Shown one piece after another: positions 23,626-33,900 of a DNA stretch of 64,000 nt (the first letter of the stretch is position 1; every line of letters starts with the position of its first letter). Source of the stretch: Apostichopus japonicus. Lineage: Eukaryota; Echinodermata; Holothuroidea; Aspidochirotida; Stichopodidae. Location: contig NC_092565.1 in assembly GCF_037975245.1 (NCBI RefSeq), positions 1,930,499 to 1,994,498 of the forward strand. Direction: 5' to 3'. The position numbers and the translations under genes are program-made. A model generated the notes under the pieces. The model was not told the DNA's origin. It was given only the letters and a program-made list of their open reading frames with translations, and did no database searches.

Positions 23626-23651
23626 ATGTTTTCATTCTGGTTCATTTATAG

Positions 23652-23710
23652 TATTGATGCAACTGAAGAACCAACGTCTGGTCCTAAGTTAGGACGACTA
23701 GTAAACAATC
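23652..23710 (+). pseudogene. SET exon 3 remnant (IDAT...GRLVNN)
   Basis: After acceptor TTCATTTATAG the split Cys codon is completed and IDATEEPTSGPKLGRLVNN follows, matching the SET segment that ends at the Asn-His-x-Cys-like pseudoknot motif. The frame then stops at about 23727. The remaining SET-C half (including the catalytic Tyr region) was not found between here and 25518. Confidence 0.7.
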
Positions 23711-23729
23711 TTCAACACCTATTGTGAAA

Positions 23730-24260
23730 TTTGAACAAAACTTAATTTGATGTTTATATTATGAGCAATTAAATTCACAAAGACAGAAGAGGTGACCCCA
23801 GTTCCCTTAAGTATAGCTTGGATGTATCCCCACTTTCAGTGTACAAGTTCATCGATGAGCATCTATATATATATATATGTGTATATATATGTGTGTGGCT
23901 TAGGCTTACAGAAGCCAAGACTTAGGCTCACAGAAGAGGAAATATATTCTTTTCTTTACAGTCACAGAGTACAATTGCAACAAATATGATATATGTTGAA
24001 TGATTACATTGCATGTTAACAAGGAGTGGGGTGATAATGTAATTTCTAGCTAATTTGTACTGCTAACATATTCAAGATCTTTTTTACTCACTTTACTGTA
24101 TCTTTGCGCATGGAAGAGGATATCCCCTGTTCCATGTATAATATGGATTTATCCCTGTTTTCAGTGTACATCTTTTATGTAGGTCTTGTTTACACTGTCG
24201 GCATGCGGTATGGCACACACACGCAATACTCACAAGACCAGTGTTTCTGTTATCCCAAAG
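23730..24260. other. SET intron 3, left part
   Basis: No gene. A short TATATATG microsatellite lies at about 23862-23895. Confidence 0.5.
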
Positions 24261-24268
24261 GGCTCAGG

Positions 24269-24918
24269 CAAGGGCGGCGGAAGCACTTTTAATCTGGGGG
24301 GGCACCGACATCAAAGGGCACTTTGCAGAAATTCGATTGGACTGATGCAGCCTTATATTTAGTACCCTTTATAACTCTTATTGTATTATCTTATTTGCGT
24401 ATACACATTACTCCATCAACGCCCCCCCCCCCCCCTCAAGGAAAATATGCATACTAGCACTGCAATATCCAATGTGCAAATTGGGAAACAAGGAACAAAT
24501 TTCTTTTGAGACAAAATGAGGTGAAATCATGCTAGTTGCTAATGTAGGAATCTTCCGAATTAGAGTTTACTTCTTGTCAATATCTTAACAATTTGTTTCC
24601 ATTCGAAATAGCTTTGAGTTTGACCCACAGAAATTCATTGAAAGTCAGGGGCGTAGCCAGGATTCGCAAAGTTGTATGCACGACTATCTGAGCGGAGCGC
24701 CACCATCGGTTGGCGCGGAGCGTGCAAGAAAATTGTTGGTTAAATTACAAACCCCTCAGATGGCTGGAAACGGCCCTTCCCGAGTGTTCATTCTGGTTCC
24801 ATGGCCTCTTGCTAACTTGAGACACCTCAATTTTTATGTAGAAAAAGGGCACATTTTTAACCTGAGGAAAAGTGGGGGGGCACGTGCCCCCTGTGCCCCC
24901 CCGGTTCCGCCGCCCTTG
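24269..24918. mobile_element. hAT-type MITE, family A (copy 4)
   Basis: 650 bp with exact 8-bp duplication GGCTCAGG at 24261-24268 and 24919-24926, and ends CAAGGGCGGCGGAAGC / TTCCGCCGCCCTTG. Same orientation as copies 3 and 5. It contains the hairpin core at about 24688-24722 and a C run near 24422-24435. Confidence 0.95.
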
Positions 24919-24926
24919 GGCTCAGG

Positions 24927-25518
24927 ATTTTTTTTTTAGCTGATAGCCTTCTAGTATGATTTATAGTCATTGTGCAGCTCAATCTATCTGTCTGTCAACA
25001 ATTAGATACAATTGCTACTACTTGTGCATTATTTTGCGGATATGATGCACTTGGTCACAATGATCACCGAGTAAGGGGGCATCAGTGATGGTGTTCAGGA
25101 ATTAGAGGTCAAAGGTCATAAAGAATTTTTATGCAGCTATTTTGTGAAAACACAAGATATACTCATTCCACAATTTGAAAGGGGTGAAAGTGAGAGTTGA
25201 TCAAAATTGTCTTTGACTTTTACACATATGGGATGTCAGGAACTTGAGGTCAAAGGTCATGTGGGGTCATTCTCTGCCATTTTAGGAGAACACAATTGTT
25301 AGATGCTTTGTTTGCACAAAAACTATGAAACTGCTCATAAAAGTTTGTTTGCAATCAAAGTTTAATTTTCAATTTCAATTTCATAATTTTGCTAATATAT
25401 GGAATGAATGGCATACTTCATATGATCCATTGCAACATGGGTGATGCAGTTTTAAGCTGTCTATTTAGCTAAATCAATGTGAACAAGTGCTTTTTGGTTT
25501 TGCTCTTTTCTCTTTAAG
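24927..25518. repeat. Intron segment with DR1-spaced AGGTCA pairs
   Basis: GAGGTCAAAGGTCAT occurs near 25105 and 25247 in two similar units (CACAATGATCACC..., TTTTGTGAAAACACAA...). It is related to the repeat at 21522-23625 but diverged. Confidence 0.6.
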
Positions 25519-25538
25519 GTGCTGCTAAAAAGTCACCT

Positions 25539-25795
25539 GTAAACCTACCTGTAGAGGGTCACACAGATCCAGTGACTGAAACCTTGATGGCTAGCTGCAA
25601 TACGAAGAACATCATTTACTTGGCAAGAAACGCCTCACAAGCATCAGGTGCAGACTGCAATGAACAGATTCCAGCCGTAAACCTACCTGTGGAGGATTGG
25701 TCATATTCAGTGACTGATTCCTCGATGACCAGCTGCAATACGAAGAACAACGTTACTTGTCAGAAAATGCCTCACAAGCATCAGGTGTAAAATTC
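25539..25795 (+). repeat. 138-bp coding tandem duplication
   Basis: VNLPVEGHTDPVTETLMAS (from 25539) and VNLPVEDWSYSVTDSSMTS (from 25677) begin two successive units; both continue with CNTKN and end in NASQASG. The unit is 46 codons, so the duplication preserved the frame. The second unit carries a one-base shift near 25750. Confidence 0.85.
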
Positions 25796-26431
25796 ATATC
25801 AGTAGCAGGTTTGCATCCGGCCATAGCAGAAGATGTGCAGTCACTTCCAGATACTAAGATAAGAGGGACCAGTGACACGGAATCGACAGGAGGTAGATTT
25901 CTAGGAGATAGTGGAGCTTTGGAGTCAGCAGAGACAGGTTCAGGGTCAGAGGATGGGAATCCAGAGTCAGCACAGGGAGATACAGAGTCAGTAGATAGCA
26001 CAGAGTCAGTAAATGGTGATTTTGAGTCAGTGGAAGATTGTTCACAACCAAGCAGTGACGATTCTGATATTGAATCATATGTTCCTGGTTCAGATGATGA
26101 ATGTTCTGTGCATTCAGATGTTATTCCATTGAAAAGATGGGCAAGGTCTGTTCCTATCAATGGTCAAGGACCTCCTGCTCAAAGCTGCTCAACTGCAGAA
26201 GAAAAAACCAGCCCTAGCACAAGTAAAAATGATTCTAACAGCAATGAAGCTGCAAGCACATCACATTCATGTACCCAGACGGAAAGCAAGGTCTATGCTA
26301 TGACAACCCATAATACTGCTAACTTTAGATGTTATGACAAACCCGCGTACTGCTTCGTTTGCTCCAGGCCACAGAAAAAACTAAATGTTCACATTCTCCA
26401 GCATAGCACAGCAGCCCAGGTGGCTGAGTAG
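25757..26431 (+). pseudogene. Acidic linker and C2H2-like finger part
   Basis: Open for 224 codons from 25757 to TAG at 26429. Repeated ESVDS/ESVNG/ESVED segments with few positive charges suggest a disordered linker. At the end, NFRCYDKPAYCFVCSRPQ and LNVHILQH place two Cys and two His in C2H2 spacing. Homologous sequence resumes after the stop in the same frame (GNHLHNYEVLSKGEGELIV), so the TAG is a nonsense change rather than the end of a protein. Confidence 0.75.
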
Positions 26432-27182
26432 TTGGCCGCAAAGAAAGGACCAGAAAAGGATAAACTTTGGATAAATATTAGAAACTATGGAAATCACTTG
26501 CATAACTATGAGGTACTAAGCAAAGGAGAGGGTGAATTGATAGTTGTATATTGACCACAGAAATGTGGAGACCCCAATGACTATCAGCCTTGCGTGGATT
26601 GTCTTGGTTACCTGTCTCATAATGAATTTTACAGGCACAAATGTGAACTAAGAAGAGAGCAGGATCATGAGGAGAGTGAAGAACAGAAAAGAAGACTCCG
26701 AGATGCAAGAATGCTCTTACCACCACCCCTAGGTGTTCGTGCTGGCGATGTCATTCACAGACTTTTGAACTCTTTGCTATGTGATGATGTATCGGTTTGT
26801 ATCAAAGGGGATCCTATGATAGTAGAGTTGGCTTGAAAGTTTTGTTTCAAACATGGACACGACAAAGAGTAGTTCAAAACCCTAAGGAACACGCTAAGAG
26901 AAATAGCTTGTCTTGTACTTGAATATCAACAAATCAGTGGACAACACAGTGCTACCTTGGCCGACTTAATTGTCCCATCAAGGTTTGAACTTCTTTTCAA
27001 ATCTGTCAGGAGTGTATGTGAATTTGATGAAGAGACCCATCAATACACTAAACCAAGTTTGGCACTTAAACTTGGGCACAGTCTGAAGAAGCGGCTATGC
27101 TTGTAGTCGGTAAGGCTTTGATTGAGGAGAACAAAGAAAAGGAGAGGCAGGCCCGAGATGTCATCACCTTACTCAATGAAAA

Positions 27183-27521
27183 TTGGGATTGGGAAGTGTC
27201 ATCTCATATGCCTTGCGGACATTGTACGAAGGCAAAAGAAACAACCCCAAACTGGTCCCTCTAACAACAGATGTTGTTCTTCTCTCCAAATATCTCAGAG
27301 GAGAGGCAGAGAGCAGCTTAGCTGATTTGAAGAAAGCCAAAGCTGCGGAGGAAATCAAGAAATGTTGGAGAAACCTTGCTGAAATCACACTGACACAGAT
27401 ACTTTTATTTAACTGCAAACGGCAGGGCGAGATTTCAAAGCTGAAAATGGAAGACTATGCAAAACTAAAGAAAGGAGAATCACATGTTCTAGACATGCAG
27501 ACTTTAAGCAAGTTTGAATAG
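27183..27521 (+). pseudogene. Tyrosine recombinase core, N-half fragment
   Basis: Open from before 27183 to TAG at 27519. LYEGKRNNPKLVPLTTDV and ILLFNCKRQGEISKL are the box around the first catalytic Arg of tyrosine recombinases. The ATG at 27183 is not the natural start; the preceding residues continue from another frame (ENWDWEVSSH). Confidence 0.78.
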
Positions 27522-27666
27522 AACCTGGCAAAAGTCATATGGCGCGTATAAATTATTGGAAAACACGGCAGATCGGTTCCTGTTCTAATCACAGAGAATG
27601 TAAAATGTGCTGTTGATGAGCTTGTAAAGCATAGAGATGCTGTGGGAATAGAACCACAAAACCTCT

Positions 27667-27939
27667 TTGTATTTGCTATCCCAGAAGGGTCAACTCATTA
27701 TATCCGTGCCTGCGACACATTACGTAACTTCTCTTGTGCATGTGGTGCAAAAAAACCAAGAGTTGCTTCGATCGACACAGCTAAGGAAGCACATCGCAAC
27801 CATGTTCCAAGTAATGGCCCTGCAAGACAATGAACTAGATGTCCTTGCCTACTTCTTGGGTCATGACGTAAGGGTTCATCGTGAGTATTACCGCATACCT
27901 GATGCAACTAACCAAGTTGCCAAGTTTCAAAGCTTCTGA
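27667..27939 (+). pseudogene. Tyrosine recombinase catalytic C-half fragment
   Basis: From about 27757 this frame gives ELLRSTQLRKHIATMFQV, DNELDVLAYFLGHDVRVHRE and YYRIPDATNQ, ending at TGA 27937. The second Arg (LRKH), the His (LGHD) and the nucleophile Tyr (REYY) are in family order and spacing. The upstream residues (RACDTLRNF) lie one frame away, with the shift at the A run near 27750-27757. Confidence 0.82.
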
Positions 27940-28022
27940 TTGCCCTTGAGGGGGCAGTGGAGACCCCGGACAGGTTTTGCAAGGAAAGAGTTTGGAACAA
28001 CTAGATTTGCATGAAAATGAAG

Positions 28023-29700
28023 GTAAAGTTTGATATGTCAAAGTTTTGTCCCCATATAAGCCCCCTCATAAATTGTTGTTTAATTACCCATGGGCCCTGA
28101 CCCCCATTACAATTTTATACTTGGGGTTTGCCCTCAAACACAGTTCCCAGGATTTTGAAAAGTATGGTAAAGTCTGTTTAATCACTAGATTTTGTGCTAG
28201 CAACAATAGTTAAAGTGATTTGCTGTTTACTTACATTACATACCATCTTTAGACACTTCCCTTGAATGCATGGAGTATCATGGTTCCCTCCATTCTCCCT
28301 CCATACCCACACCCCGTCACATGGAGCTTTGTAACTAGACAAGTTGCTATGGGAAAGCTGAGGCCAAGAGGTGAGTTAAGACATTTGGTACTAAGTTTTA
28401 AACTTCTGGTACACTCTGGTAAATACTTCACAAACTTAGAAATACATGTCAGCTAGAACTGGAGGGAGTGTATTAAGTGGGGATACACACTGTTATAAAT
28501 CCGCTAGACAGGGGATGTCAATAATAAAATCAACTATGATAGATTGACTACTGTATTTTCAATTGATATACATCTCAGTTGGAAATTGGATGGTAAAGTG
28601 GGGATGCACACTATTGTAAAACCAGGAGGCATAACTTAAAATATGACAGTTAAGAATTATTGATTAGAATGACTAATGTATTGTGAATTGATATGCATGT
28701 CAGTTGATACTTTGGGAATGAAGAGGGGATACACACTGTTATAAAACCAATGGACTCTGTACATCTACAATAACATCAAATTTGACAGTTAAGAGATATT
28801 AATTAATGTTAAGACTACTGTATTGTGATTTGATAAACATGTCAGTCGGAGGATACAGAGTGAAGTGGGGATACACGCTGTTATAAAACCAATAGACTGG
28901 GGATATCAACAATAACATCAAATATGACGTTAAGAGTTATTAATGTTCAGAGTAAATGTTGTACTGTCAATGTAACTCTTTCACTTTACCTTTACTTTAC
29001 AAGTACCATTTCCCTGTAAGACATCTCATGTTACATTGTAGGAATTTGCAAGTGATATAAATTGGGTACTTCTCTTAACACAAAGTGCACGATTATGATT
29101 GAGCTTAAATTGTTGGCCCAAATTGTAGCTACACTAGACAAAGTTTTACTCAAGGGCTCACATGATATGACATGCTGCATAGTAACCATGACAGAAGTTA
29201 TTGCATGCTATAGGTAGGGCCAAAGCAGCAGATCTTTTAGTGGTGAGGTTTGCTTAGCAAATGAGGTTCTTGATATTGTGATCGAGATGGTTAAAAGTTG
29301 GCTTAAACACACTAAATGATTTGCATTGGCTCAAGTGGTAGAATATGTCTTGGCAGACAGTAAAGGGGTTTGATATCAATTATTGTGCCAAGTTTTAAAT
29401 CAAATAAATTGCCCAACTAGTTTCCCCACTTATCAATCAGTCCTTTGCCAACTTTTGATTATAGTAGTATTTGCCTCAATCAGGTAGTTGAAGGGTAACA
29501 CCCCAAATTTCAATCGTAAGAGCCAGGTAGTCCATCTAACTGCATTCACCAGTGAGTGTGATGTGATATCTTTCACACAGGTTGTGGAGTATGCAGGTCC
29601 TTGTTCAACTGTTAAGCCAATCTCTAACCTTCCTCAATGTTAGCCATCAAAAGTGTTGATCCTTGTACGTACTTATATGATTTTCTTTTTTCATGTACAG
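28023..29700. repeat. Intron with about 125-bp tandem repeat
   Basis: GGGGATACACACTGTTATAAA recurs near 28479, (variant) 28598, 28725 and 28868 with periods of about 119-143 bp. Each is followed by CAATAA.ATCAA.TATGA and GACTA.TGTATT. The rest is plain intron sequence. Confidence 0.8.
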
Positions 29701-29817
29701 AATCTGCAACAGAAGGAGACTATGAGCAAGAAGATTCTGATCAAGATGACTCTATTTAGCAGCCTGTTGATGACAGTGATATCAAGAAAGGACACTCTCT
29801 GAATGATGCTCAAAAAG
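29701..29817 (+). pseudogene. SET-recombinase gene, acidic exon
   Basis: Acceptor TCATGTACAG, donor GTATAG, phase 1 at both ends. It reads ESATEGDYEQEDSDQDDSI, then TAG at 29757, then QPVDDSDIKKGHSLNDAQK. The acidic composition fits the linker between recombinase and C-terminal domain in relatives. The stop is in frame with both neighbours. Confidence 0.72.
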
Positions 29818-30393
29818 GTATAGAAATTCACTTGATTCAATATCTTTGAGCTCTGGTTTGAAGTTTATAAAAAAAGAAGAAAAAAAAAGAAGAGTAAGCT
29901 TTAATTGCAAACAAACTTGAATGCTTTTTCCTGCTTTGTGGTCAGTTCAATAACTTCACAGCTTTGTAGATTACCAGTTGGCTTTATATCTAGAAAAGTA
30001 GAGCTTTAAAGAGCAAATTGGAACAGTATGCTTATGGGATGGGGAGGATAAACAAAAATGTTTTGAAAGAAAAAGAAAACCGTCAATGCTTGATTTACAT
30101 TAGTACTCCTTAGTAGTCATGCTGTTTAAAACACAATACTTAACAAGCTGATATTTTTTATTTGAAAATGAAAATGTAAAAGTGCTCATATTGCTTTTAG
30201 ATATTGTCTCTCATTGTAATTGTTGGAAAGTTAAGTTTTGTTGAAATGAAAACTATCTGTTTGCCCAGCATATTTATGATCTCAGTACAGTACATAACAT
30301 GAAAGGAGACATTGTCACTATAGCCGACCACTAGAAGTGCAGCTTTAAAATATTTCTGTGTCTTGATCTGTTCTATCTCTTTCAAATTTTTAG

Positions 30394-30605
30394 AGCCAAT
30401 GCCCAAAGACAAACAGAAGAAAACACCATGGACTACTCAGGAGCAAGCAGCTGTCCATCGGCACTTGGGTCAATACATTGCAGCATCAAAATTGCCTGGA
30501 AAGTCAGCAATAGTGAACTGTATGAGTCTGGAACTATGTCTTTGTAATCGAAGGTGGACTAATATTAAAGATTACATCAGAAACAAAATCTGTTCTATTG
30601 CATGA
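30394..30605 (+). CDS. SET-recombinase gene, terminal exon (SANT/Myb-like)
   Basis: Acceptor TTTCAAATTTTTAG, open to TGA at 30603. It reads EPMPKDKQKKTPWTTQEQAA, then VHRHLGQYIAASKLPGKSAI and ends CNRRWTNIKDYIRNKICSIA. The W..QE..AV..HLG...PGK...C......W..IKDY pattern is the helical C-terminal domain of this fusion family. Intact in this copy. A possible poly(A) signal AATAAA is at 30855. Confidence 0.8.
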
Positions 30606-31917
30606 AAGGGACAGAAAAACTTTGTACAAAAGTAAGGAGTTCATATGCAGATCTATTCATTTCAGACTGCAACCTGTACAGCAGTTTTATCAGTGATTTT
30701 GACGCAAGAGTTTTGGACACAAGTTCACTGAAATACGCTTAAGAGGGGTATTTATCATTTTTAATCATTGTTACCGAAAGATTAGTTACATTTTGAAACT
30801 TTAGGCACCAACCTCACCCATATATGGTTTGTAACTGAATTTCACTGGTAGTTGAATAAATCTGAGGCTCCTTCTATTGAGCAATGGATTCACTGAACAA
30901 AAACTATTAATTGTCACTTGTTTCACATGATAGTTTGCCCAGGGATACATGACTGTTGTATTGACATCATCTTCTCTGTGACCTGTTTTTGTTTGAAGTA
31001 GTTTCATTCTTGTTCAGATGTAAGCTTTTACTTGATTTTCCTTCAGGTTTTAAATTTTGTTGCTTTCTGATATGTTCCCTCAGCTTTTTTCTTGTACACC
31101 AGAAGTAATATCTGCTCAAATGCGCAAAAATGAAGAAAGTGTTTTGTAGAAGTTAAGGAGTTTGTATTAATTTTAGCAAGGTCCTTCTGGACTTCAACCT
31201 ACCTGCAAAGAAGAAATTTTGTTGCCTATTTTTGTTTGTTTGATGTCATTTAAAACTGCTCAGTGGCCTTTGAGTTTTTAACAAGTTCACTGAAGAAAGC
31301 TTACCAAGCTGTATTGTTAATTTTAAGGTATTGTTACAGAAGGATTAGTTACCTTTTGAAAACTGCCGGGACCGAGCATTGGCAGATTACGTAGAAAGTC
31401 ACTTAATAATTTGTGTCGAACAAGTTGGCAGGTTCGCTGTTCATAGTGGCATATACCTGAAGCTCCTCATATTGAGCAAAGCATTCATTGAACAGACAAC
31501 AATCGTTTGTTATGTGATATGTCATGTGATAGGTTGCCCAAGCAAAACTGACTCTTGCCAATGTTGATATGAACTTTTTCTGTATGTTGTTTGAAGTAGT
31601 TTTATTCTTGTTCAAAGGGAAACGTTTACTTTGTATGCCTTCAGCTTTAAATTTTGTTTTCTTACTTGTTCTGTCCGTACATGCTTTTTCCGGTACACCA
31701 GACATACTATCTGCTCCAATGTACAAAAGTGACCGATGTAGTTAGTGGAAGTTAATTAGTGTTAATGGAGATCAGCAAGATACTTTACACTGCAAGGTAG
31801 GAATTGTTGTTCCTTTTTTGTTTGTTTTCACTTAAAATCGCTCAATGGCCTTTGAGCTTTGAACAAGTTCACTCAAGTTAGCTTAAAAAGTGGTATATGC
31901 CATTTTAGGGTATTGTT
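30606..31917. repeat. Three degenerate tandem units of about 570 bp
   Basis: The block CCTTTGAG.TTT..ACAAGTTCACT.AA....CTTA followed by GTATTGTTAC recurs around 30721, 31283 and 31865. Each unit also carries GAAGTAGTTT.ATTCTTGTTCA (30996, 31593). It lies just downstream of the SET-recombinase terminal exon, so the gene's 3' end may have been included in the duplications. Confidence 0.7.
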
Positions 31918-32055
31918 ACTTTTTGGTTCCTTGCTTTAGCAAAAGGAACCTATGTAGTCAGGTTGGCGTGTGTGTGTGTGTGTGATGCCTGGCTTCTAAA
32001 CACGGTATCTCAAGTAGGGAAGCTTGGACCAATCTAATATTTGGTGTATATGAGT

Positions 32056-33123
32056 CAGGCACGGCGGAACGGAAAAATTATTGGGGGGGCTAATGTGTGG
32101 AGACTATCTAAGCGGAGCGCCACCATCGGTTGGCGCGGAGCGTACAAGAAAATTTTGGGTTTTTTCACACCCCCAGATGGCCGGAAACGGCACTTCCCGA
32201 GTGTTTTATGCTGCGAATACCTGGCCCTAAAATATGGGTCTCAAGCCTGCAATTTCTCAGATTGCACGTAAAAGTCTGTAAAAACATTGTAATTTGTATA
32301 TTCGATGGTGTTTTCAGAGAGTAGCTATTACTTGTAGTGTACTCGCAAAAGACGTTTTTGAGTGTAGTAAGGGCAGTGGCGGAGCTAGGGGTATTGGTCA
32401 GGGGGGCAAGAATGGTCTGTAGGGGCGCTTTCGACACTATCTAAGCGGAGCGCCACCACAGGTTGGCGCGGAGCGTACAGAAAATATTTGAGTAAAGTTA
32501 CTCCCTAGATTGCAGGAAATGACCCTTTCCAGGCCTTGCTAATTTGCAGATAAACGGAGAATAAATAGGTGTCGTCGCCATTTTGTCGGAAAATTACACC
32601 AACAGAATATGACAAATGTCAATAGGTATATCAGAGCGCCATAAAATAGTCAATAATCGCGAATAAGTTAAAAGTTGTGAAAAGCTGAAAAGGGCGCCAG
32701 CAGTCCATTTGAGTCCGTCAGGAGGGGGTATATATGGACGCTCCGCCACTAAGTAAGGGGATGTTGGAGAAATGGCTGAAATGAGGCAAGTCATTGGCCT
32801 AAGACGAAGTTGTGTTACGCTTACCGGTACTCACACTCACTGCTTCCACTTTTCACGGGGCGTGCCAGATGCGGTTGGGGTGACAATGTGGTCTATAGCC
32901 AGGGGACGGCCCAAGGGACCAGGGTCCCCCAGCAATTACTAAAATTATTACACCTATATAGTATACGTGTGCATCGGACAGATCGACAAGTATGCATTGA
33001 AAAATGGGCAGATGCACGTTTTGGAGCCTTGGTAAATATTGGGGGGGCTTATCCTGCATTTGCCCCCTCAACTTTTTCATAGGGGGGGCTGAGCCCCCAA
33101 GCCCCCCGGTTCCGCCGCCACTG
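32056..33123. mobile_element. hAT-type element, family E (copy 1)
   Basis: 1068 bp with exact 8-bp duplication ATATGAGT at 32048-32055 and 33124-33131, and ends CAGGCACGGCGGAA / TTCCGCCGCCACTG. It contains the hairpin core twice and the nested family F element. No transposase; longest translations are spurious. Confidence 0.92.
32374..32751. mobile_element. hAT-type MITE, family F, nested in 32056-33123
   Basis: 378 bp with ends CAGTGGCGGAGC / GCTCCGCCACTA and an exact duplication AGTAAGGG at 32366-32373 and 32752-32759. The last base is mutated (G to A). The same insertion with the same duplication is found at 52465-52866. Confidence 0.9.
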
Positions 33124-33900
33124 ATATGAGTACCACATTGAGTAGATGTGCCCTATTTTTTTAGGTGCCAGTGAAGGTCACCAAAGGTCAGTTAGAGGCC
33201 AATAACCAAAATATTAAAACAACCAATAACTCCCATTGACAGGGTCCGACATAGTTGATATTTTGGGACTAGTTGTGAATGGGGTAAGGGATCATTTCAA
33301 AACATAATGGTCATGTGATCCAAGGTCAATGTGCCCTATTTTTTTTAGGTGCCTGTGAAGGTCACCAAAGGTCAGTTAGAGGCCAATAACCAAAATATTA
33401 AAACAACCAATAACTCCCATTGACAGGGTCCGACATAGTTGATATTTTGGGACTAGTTGTGAATGGGGTAAGGGATCATTTCAAAACGTAATGGTCATGT
33501 GATCCAAGGTCAAAAAAGGTCAATTAGGGGTCAAAAACTAGTATTTTTGCAATAACTTGAGAACCAAATGTCCATCAAGGTTGGGAGTTACGCTATTGTA
33601 ATACAATAGTCGACCTGCATTTGGGTGACCTTTGACCTCAGGTTGACCTCCAGTGACCTGTATTAGCTTCTTTCAAGTTGATTCTTTGAAGTTTCGTGGG
33701 CATATACCAATCTAAATTGTCCATTAGTGGACTCCTCGGCACCCTTAATGTGCAAAGTTATTAGAAATTTGGTTTGGTTTTGTAATACTTGGTGTGTGGA
33801 TTCATAACATTGAGTACAAGAACCCTATTGTTTTTGATGGAGGTGTTTATAACCACGTACATTAGACCTGTGTTAGCATGCCATAGTGTTATTGTAACAG

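Larger units (their letters stand above)
25519..28022 (+). pseudogene. Main exon: linker, zinc fingers and tyrosine recombinase
   Basis: Acceptor TTCTCTTTAAG, donor GTAAAG, phase 1 at both ends. In order: a tandemly duplicated 46-codon unit (25539-25795), an acidic Ser/Glu/Asp linker (about 25860-26110), a finger YCFVC..HILQH (26349-26402), LLPPPLGV (about 26720), an all-helical segment, then the recombinase. The recombinase shows RNNPKLVPLT (27240), RQGEISKL (about 27422), LRKHIATM (about 27780), LGHDVRVHREYY (about 27860) and VLQGKSLEQ/GKSLEQLD near 27985. Arg, Arg, His and Tyr positions of the family are all present. Six in-frame stops and about six indels break it. Confidence 0.82.
17663..30605 (+). 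pseudogene. SET-zinc finger-tyrosine recombinase-SANT fusion gene, degenerate
   Basis: Six segments join in consistent splice phase: 17663-17776, 18386-21011 (split by a transposon), 23652 to about 23710, 25519-28022, 29701-29817 and 30394-30605. Domain order is a KMT5A/PR-Set7-like SET N-half, acidic Ser/Glu linker, C2H2-like finger (YCFVC...HILQH), C2HC finger (QPCVDC...YRHKC), tyrosine recombinase with RQGE, LRKH, LGHD and REYY boxes, and a SANT/Myb-like tail (KTPWTTQEQAAV). Similar fusion proteins are known as multicopy genes in fish and invertebrates; calling the recombinase Crypton-like is inference. Stops at 26429, 26552, 26834, 26870, 27519, 27549 and 29757, frameshifts near 25750, 27100, 27205, 27757, 27917 and 27955, a transposon in the SET exon and loss of the SET C-half mean no full product can be made. 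Confidence 0.82.
31918..33900. repeat. AGGTCA-rich repeat element, second copy
   Basis: Starts with TTTTTGGTTCCTTGC...GCAAAAGGAACC, like 21522, and continues beyond an inserted hAT element (32056-33123). Within it, 33148-33330 and 33331-33513 are a near-perfect 183-bp tandem duplication. AGGTCACCAAAGGTCA and related spacings are frequent. Confidence 0.72.

Noticed and set aside
25753-26160. 135-codon minus-strand open frame
   Set aside because: It is the shadow of the acidic linker; the plus strand carries the zinc-finger and recombinase context.
32853-33082. Open frames on both strands repeated at 52946-53331
   Set aside because: They lie inside non-autonomous family E elements and end at the C-rich terminal block; conserved only because the copies are recent.
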